Shown: positions 59,893 to 64,000 of the stretch, one piece after another | How the letters are laid out: every line of letters starts with the position of its first letter | How positions within the stretch are numbered: position 1 is the first letter of the stretch | NCBI RefSeq assembly: GCF_052180275.1 | Contig: NZ_CP197465.1 | Coordinates: 5,146,001-5,210,000 of the forward strand | Reading direction: 5' to 3' | DNA from: Kumtagia sp052180275 | Lineage (GTDB): Bacteria > Pseudomonadota > Alphaproteobacteria > Rhizobiales > Rhizobiaceae | Length of the DNA stretch: 64,000 nt | Position numbers and translations under genes: made by a program | The notes under the pieces: generated by a model | Seen by the model: only the letters and a program-made list of their open reading frames with translations | Told to the model about the DNA's origin: nothing | The model's database searches: none

Positions 59893-60933
59893 GTGGCGGA
59901 GAAACCGGGCAACGGCGGCGGGGACAAAAAGCCAGGCGAACGACTCGGCGTCCGCGAGATCGCCAGGCGCGTCGGCGTCGCGCCGATGACGGTTTCGCGC
60001 GTGCTCTCCAACCCCGACATGGTCTCGGCCGAAACGCGCGCCAAGGTTCTGCAGGCGATCGAGGAAGCCGGCTTCGTGCCCAACCGGCTGGCATCCTCGA
60101 TGCGCGGTAATGGCCGCATGATCGGCACGGTCGTGCCGCCGCTGATCAATTCCGGCATCGCCGAACAGGTGCAGGGCATGTCGGACGAGTGCCACGAAGG
60201 CGGCTATTCCATGCTTCTGGTGCAGGGAGAATTCACGCAGGAGGCCGAGGAACAGGCGATCCGCACCCTTCTCGGCTGGCGGCCGGCCGGCATGATCTTG
60301 CAAAGTTTCGTGCAAAGCGAGACGGCTCGGGCGCTGCTGCTTTCCAGCGGCGCGCCCGTTGTGGAAATCTCGGAGATCAAGGGGCGCAAGCCACTGGACA
60401 TGGTCGTCGGCGTGTCCAACTTCGAGACCGCCTATGCGATGACCATGCATCTCGCTGCCAAGGGCTACAAACGCATCGGCTTCGTATCGACGCCGATCCA
60501 CGGCAACGACCGCTTGCAACAGCGCCGCACCGGCTATCACGCCGCGCTCGCCGAACTCGGCTTCGACAATTTCGGCGACATGGAGGTCGAAGTGCCGATC
60601 ACTGCGCAGGGCGGCGCGGAGGCGCTGGTCACCCTGACGGAACGGCACGCCGACATCGACGCCATCTTCTTCTCCAGCGACACGCTGGCCGTCGGCGCCA
60701 TCCAGGAATGCCACCGCCGTCGCTGGCCGGTGCCGGAACGCATTGCGATCGCCGGATACGGCGATATGGATCTGGCCGCGCAACTCGTGCCGTCGCTGAC
60801 GACGGTCAAGGTGAACCGCTACGAGATGGGCCGACGCGCCGTGCGGCAACTGCTGGCGCGGCTTTCCGGCGACGCGAAAGTGCCGACGATTACGAGCCTC
60901 GGTTTCGAGATCGTCGACAGGGAGAGTGCGTGA
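59893..60933 (+). CDS. LacI family regulator (second)
   Basis: A 346-residue repressor beginning at GTG 59893, with CGGAGCGAG upstream. A Gly/Lys-rich N-terminus (EKPGNGGGDKKPGERL) precedes the helix-turn-helix VREIARRVGVAPMTVSRVLSNP. The core domain follows the usual plan and ends near TTVKVNRYEMGRRAVRQLL. It lies 84 bases after the dehydratase gene on the same strand and faces the convergent operon at 61027-64000. Which of the two it controls cannot be decided; no operator copy was recognised nearby. Confidence 0.93.
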   Translation: MAEKPGNGGGDKKPGERLGVREIARRVGVAPMTVSRVLSNPDMVSAETRAKVLQAIEEAGFVPNRLASSMRGNGRMIGTVVPPLINSGIAEQVQGMSDECHEGGYSMLLVQGEFTQEAEEQAIRTLLGWRPAGMILQSFVQSETARALLLSSGAPVVEISEIKGRKPLDMVVGVSNFETAYAMTMHLAAKGYKRIGFVSTPIHGNDRLQQRRTGYHAALAELGFDNFGDMEVEVPITAQGGAEALVTLTERHADIDAIFFSSDTLAVGAIQECHRRRWPVPERIAIAGYGDMDLAAQLVPSLTTVKVNRYEMGRRAVRQLLARLSGDAKVPTITSLGFEIVDRESA

Positions 60934-60942
60934 GTAAGTGCC

Positions 60943-61021
60943 GGGGACAGTTTACTTTTTTCCGCCCGCGCCAGCCTTGAAGCGCATCCGCCTTTCTGCG
61001 GAAAGAAAGTAAACTGTCCCC
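60943..61021. repeat. Palindromic repeat, family D (copy 2)
   Basis: Arms GGGGACAGTTTACTTT and complement, identical to copy 1 at 23392-23470, again 79 bases long, with TTTCCGC/GCGGAAA extending inward. It lies ten bases after a LacI gene and five before the stop of the convergent dehydratase-like gene. Confidence 0.85.
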
Positions 61022-61026
61022 TGACT

Positions 61027-62190
61027 TTACCCCTTTCTCGTCCCCAGCCGCTTCTCCCACCCCTCCGCGTGCACGTTCAGATAGGCATGCGGATCGTAAG
61101 GGTGCTCTCTGATCGCGTCGATGTTCAGATCGATGCCCAAGCCCGGCGCATCCGGCAGCGAAAGATGCCCGTTCGACGGATCGACGGCCGGATGCCAGGT
61201 CACCAGCTCGCGCGTCCACGGGTCGTTGAAGGCGTCGAAATGCTCCTGGATCAGGAAGTTGGGAACGGCCGCTGCGAGTTGCAGGCACACAGCCGTCGCC
61301 ACCGGCCCGCCGCTCTGGTGCGGCGCGATGTGGCTGCCATGGGCGAAGGCGAGGTTGGCAACCTGTATCGACGGCGTGATGCCGCCGAGCGACATCGGCT
61401 CCGGCTGGAAGATGTTGACGCCGCCACCTGCCGCCAGCGCATAAAACTGGCCGACCGTGTCGTACATCTCGCCGGTGGCCACCGGAATCGGCAAGCGATG
61501 CGCCACCTCGTGCACCGTCTCCTGCCGGTCGCGCGAGGTCGGCTCTTCCCACCAGTAGATGTCGAGGTCGGCGAATTTTTGCGCCGCCTGCAACGCCGCG
61601 ATCTCGGTAAAGCGGGCATGCACGTCGATCAGGATGCGCGTGTCCGCCGGCAGTTTGTCACGCAGCGTCCGGCAGATGTCGTAGGAAAGATCCAGTTCTT
61701 CCCGCGAGATAAAACCTTGCGCGGTGCCGAACGGATCGAGCTTGAAGGCCTTGAAGCCTTTGGCGAGGACGGCCTGGGCTGCATCGAGAAAAGTTTCGGG
61801 CGTGCGCTCGGTGCGATACCAGCCGTTGGCGTAGCCCAGCACCGTCTCGCGCACCTGCCCGCCCAGCAACTGGTGGATCGGCACGCCGAGGCTCTTTCCC
61901 AGAATGTCCCAGCACGCGACCTCCACCGCCGCGATCACCGTGCGGTGTATGTGGCCGCCGTCAAGCGAGACGCTATCCAGCATTCGCCTCGCCAACGCAT
62001 TGATGCGGCGCGGGTCCTGGCCGATGGCGAGGTGCTTGAGTTCGTGCACGCCGGCTTCGGTCGTCCTGATGAAGCCGTTGAGCGTCCCCTCGCCGATACC
62101 GTGGATGCCCTTGTCGGTGTGCACCTTCACGAACAACCAGTTCTTCCAACCGGCTCCGACGGTGAAGGTTTCGATCTCGGTGATCTTCAT
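61027..62190 (-). CDS. Enolase-superfamily (mandelate racemase-like) sugar-acid dehydratase (third)
   Basis: A 387-residue enzyme of the same plan as the second one. Capping domain: KITEIETFTVGAGWKNWLFV; barrel: KAFKLDPFGTAQG, LIDVHARF, WWEEPTSRDR, ATGEMYD, EPMSLGGITPS and IAPHQSGGPVA. The metal ligands are Asp, Glu and Glu in order. It is eight bases downstream of the split transketolase gene and probably in one operon with it, which links a dehydratase/isomerase step to two-carbon transfer. The specific sugar acid is unknown. Confidence 0.9.
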   Translation of the reverse strand: MKITEIETFTVGAGWKNWLFVKVHTDKGIHGIGEGTLNGFIRTTEAGVHELKHLAIGQDPRRINALARRMLDSVSLDGGHIHRTVIAAVEVACWDILGKSLGVPIHQLLGGQVRETVLGYANGWYRTERTPETFLDAAQAVLAKGFKAFKLDPFGTAQGFISREELDLSYDICRTLRDKLPADTRILIDVHARFTEIAALQAAQKFADLDIYWWEEPTSRDRQETVHEVAHRLPIPVATGEMYDTVGQFYALAAGGGVNIFQPEPMSLGGITPSIQVANLAFAHGSHIAPHQSGGPVATAVCLQLAAAVPNFLIQEHFDAFNDPWTRELVTWHPAVDPSNGHLSLPDAPGLGIDLNIDAIREHPYDPHAYLNVHAEGWEKRLGTRKG

Positions 62191-62198
62191 ATCGAACC

Positions 62199-63188
62199 CT
62201 ACTGCAATCCGGCGATGGTCGCGACCACCGCTTCCGTCGTCAACCCGTAGCGCGCCTGCAGGGTAGGCACCGCGCCGCATTCGATGAAACGGTCCGGCAG
62301 GCCGATCCGCGTCACTTTTCGCGTGACGCCCGCGTCGAATAGCGTCTCGACGACAAGACTGCCCAGGCCGCCCACGACGACATGGTTTTCCGCCGTCACC
62401 ACATGGCCGACACCAGCGGCGAATTCCGCGACCGCCTCGGCATCAAACGGCTTTATCGTCGGCACATGCAGCACCGCGACCGACACGCCGCGGCCCGCCA
62501 GCGCCTCGGCCGCGTCGAGCGCACGCTCGGTCATGAAACCGGTCGAGACGATGCCGACATCCGCGCCGTCGCGCAGTTTTCGCGCCTTGCCGATCTCGAA
62601 TTTATAACCCGGCTCCAGCACCACCGGCACGACACCGCGCAGCAGGCGCATATAGACCGGGCCGGGATGGTCGGCGATCGCCTCGGTCGCCGCTTCGATC
62701 TCGATAGCGTCGCACGGGTCGATCACCGTCAGGCCAGGGATCATGCGCATCAGCGCCAGATCCTCGATCGCCTGGTGCGTACCGCCGTAACCGGTGGTCA
62801 GGCCCGGCAGGCCGGCGACGATCTTCACGTTGAGGTTCGAGTGCGCCAGCGCGATGGCGATGAAGTCGAAGGCACGGCGGCTGGCGAAGACGCCGTAGGT
62901 TGTAGCGAAGGGCGTCAGCCCGGTGCGCGCCAGGCCGGCGGCGACCGCGACAAGGTTCTGTTCGGCCATGCCGACATTGAAGAAGCGGTTCGGAAAAGCA
63001 TCACGAAATGGCAGGATGTCGGTATATTTGCCGAGGTCGGCGGTCAGCCCGACGATGTCGGTTCGTGCCTGGCCGAGCCGCGCCAGCGCGCGGCCGAACG
63101 GCGCCTCGACCGTCGAACGCGCGCGCGCGGTCGCCTCGTCCTCGCCCATGGCGAGCGTGCGGCCCGCCTCCATCGCCTTGCCGCTCAT
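62199..63188 (-). CDS. Split transketolase, C-terminal subunit
   Basis: A 329-residue protein with the pyrimidine-binding and C-terminal domains of transketolase: DLGKYTDILPFRDAFPNRFF, the catalytic Glu in NVGMAEQNLVAVAAGLAR, GVFASRRAFDFIA, and the final NHVVVGGLGSLVVE region. It pairs with the N-terminal subunit encoded just upstream, overlapping by four bases. Split transketolases of this sort serve special pathways, such as apulose 4-phosphate cleavage in apiose use; here the substrate is unknown. It differs from the single-chain Calvin enzyme at 814-2817. Confidence 0.92.
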   Translation of the reverse strand: MSGKAMEAGRTLAMGEDEATARARSTVEAPFGRALARLGQARTDIVGLTADLGKYTDILPFRDAFPNRFFNVGMAEQNLVAVAAGLARTGLTPFATTYGVFASRRAFDFIAIALAHSNLNVKIVAGLPGLTTGYGGTHQAIEDLALMRMIPGLTVIDPCDAIEIEAATEAIADHPGPVYMRLLRGVVPVVLEPGYKFEIGKARKLRDGADVGIVSTGFMTERALDAAEALAGRGVSVAVLHVPTIKPFDAEAVAEFAAGVGHVVTAENHVVVGGLGSLVVETLFDAGVTRKVTRIGLPDRFIECGAVPTLQARYGLTTEAVVATIAGLQ

Positions 63189-64000
63189 GCCGCGCCTCCC
63201 GCACTTTGCTCGAAGGCTGCGATGATGCCGTCGCACTCCGAAACGTCGACGCGGAAGAAATGCGACTTCTCGCTGGTCTCGATGCGCGGCACGCCTTTTC
63301 CGGGCAGCGTGCGCAGCACGATCGCCTTGGGTTTGCGGTTCTTCTCGCGCGCACCTGCGAGTGCGGCGACGACCGCCTGCATATCGTTGCCGTCGATCTC
63401 GAACGTCTCCCAGCCGAAGGCCCGCCACTTATCGGCGACCGGCTCCATGTCGAGCACGACCGGCCCGTCGGCCTGGATGCCGTTGCAATCGATCAGCGCG
63501 ACGAGGCGGTCCAGCCGGAAATGGCTCGCCGACATTGCGGCTTCCCAGGTCGAGCCCTCCTGCATCTCGCCGTCCGAAAGTTCGACGAAGACGCGCGCGT
63601 CCGACTGGTGAATGCCGAGGCCGAGCGCCTGGCCGACCCCCTGCCCCAGCCCGTGGCCGAGCGAGCCGCCGATCATTTCGACGCCAGGCGTGGTATCCAA
63701 CGTCGACATCTCCAGCCGGCTGTCGTCGGCGCCATAGGTGACAAGTTCCTCGACCGGGATAATGCCAACTTCCGCGAGCACGGCCCACAGCGCGATCGAA
63801 TAGTGGCCGGTGGACAGCAGAAAGCGGTCGCGGTCGGCCCAGCCGAGGTTTTCCGGATCGTAGCGCAGCTCGTGGAAATAAAGCGCCGCCAGAACGTCGG
63901 CAATGCCCAGCCCCTGGCCGATGTAGCCTGCGCCCTGGCCGCGCGCCATGGTGAGCATGTGGCGGCGCAGTCTTGTCGCCTTCAGCCGGAGCGCGGCGAT
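63185..64000 (-). CDS. Split transketolase, N-terminal subunit (start outside window)
   Basis: The frame is open to the right edge and gives 271 residues; only some 10-15 more are expected beyond it. This subunit binds TPP diphosphate: ELSDGEMQEGSTWEAAM with IDCNGIQADG is the motif, and the GHGLGQGVGQALGLGI segment and LLSTGHYSIALWAVL are typical. The ATG at 63958 is not a likely start, because RLKATRLRRHMLTMARGQGAG upstream of and around it matches the usual N-terminus. The stop overlaps the C-terminal subunit start. Confidence 0.92.
   Translation of the reverse strand: MAALRLKATRLRRHMLTMARGQGAGYIGQGLGIADVLAALYFHELRYDPENLGWADRDRFLLSTGHYSIALWAVLAEVGIIPVEELVTYGADDSRLEMSTLDTTPGVEMIGGSLGHGLGQGVGQALGLGIHQSDARVFVELSDGEMQEGSTWEAAMSASHFRLDRLVALIDCNGIQADGPVVLDMEPVADKWRAFGWETFEIDGNDMQAVVAALAGAREKNRKPKAIVLRTLPGKGVPRIETSEKSHFFRVDVSECDGIIAAFEQSAGGAA

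Noticed and set aside
1..64000. tRNA, rRNA or integrase-type attachment sites marking a genomic island
   Set aside because: None was recognised on either strand, so island boundaries are not claimed.

Overview
The window is GC-rich, densely coded DNA from an alphaproteobacterium, most likely a rhizobial lineage of the Hyphomicrobiales (Mesorhizobium/Phyllobacteriaceae-like). That placement is an inference from the red-type cbb operon with cbbX, the XoxF5-type methanol cluster with a complete pqqABCDE set, the many sugar-acid catabolic genes, and several families of intergenic inverted repeats. No rRNA, tRNA, CRISPR array, transposase or phage gene was seen.

Layout. (1) 1-8895: Calvin-Benson-Bassham operon, + strand: 3' part of phosphoribulokinase, transketolase, a possible 44-residue ORF, class II FBP aldolase, RuBisCO large and small subunits, CbbX activase, ribulose-phosphate epimerase and phosphoglycolate phosphatase. 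Four inverted-repeat elements sit in its gaps, one between cbbL and cbbS. (2) 8927-25892: a C1 oxidation region: a small cytochrome c, a NitT/TauT-type ABC importer, a SoxH-like metallohydrolase, a SoxYZ-like carrier, a small secreted Cys-rich protein, the lanthanide-type methanol dehydrogenase xoxF with xoxG and xoxJ, a CXXXCW rhodanese-like protein, and pqqABCDE. Together (1) and (2) could let the cell oxidise methanol to CO2 and refix it through RuBisCO. (3) 26400-31884: a sulfatase, a small secreted protein, a probable decayed folP fragment, intact folP, a Gfo/Idh/MocA oxidoreductase and a 2'-5' RNA ligase-like protein. (4) 32141-35049: a mesaconyl-CoA isomerase-like (Mct) gene translationally coupled to a methylsuccinyl-CoA dehydrogenase (Mcd). 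(5) 35111-37349: a polar-amino-acid-type ABC importer (binding protein plus two permeases, no ATPase), - strand.

(6) 37678-43694: an unusual oxo-acid dehydrogenase cluster: an E1alpha-E1beta-lipoyl fusion, an E2-like protein with a peripheral-subunit-binding domain but no catalytic HxxxDG motif, an Ldh-family dehydrogenase and two SDRs that lack the catalytic Tyr. This is the most novel-looking part of the window. (7) 43960-64000: sugar-acid/aldonate catabolism: HpcH-type aldolase, two D-2-hydroxyacid dehydrogenases, three enolase-superfamily dehydratase-like genes, two GntR and two LacI regulators, a DUF4432 epimerase-like protein, a ribose-type ABC importer whose permease is a tandem fusion, a Gfo/Idh oxidoreductase and a split transketolase running off the right edge.

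Regulatory signals that stand out: a GTTACCGGTAAC palindrome before the ribose-type importer with a 10/12 match before the divergent DUF4432 gene; an ATTGTTTACAAT palindrome and a close variant flanking the FCD-type GntR gene; a strong hairpin directly after pqqA; and hairpins after two binding-protein genes that may set expression ratios within their operons.
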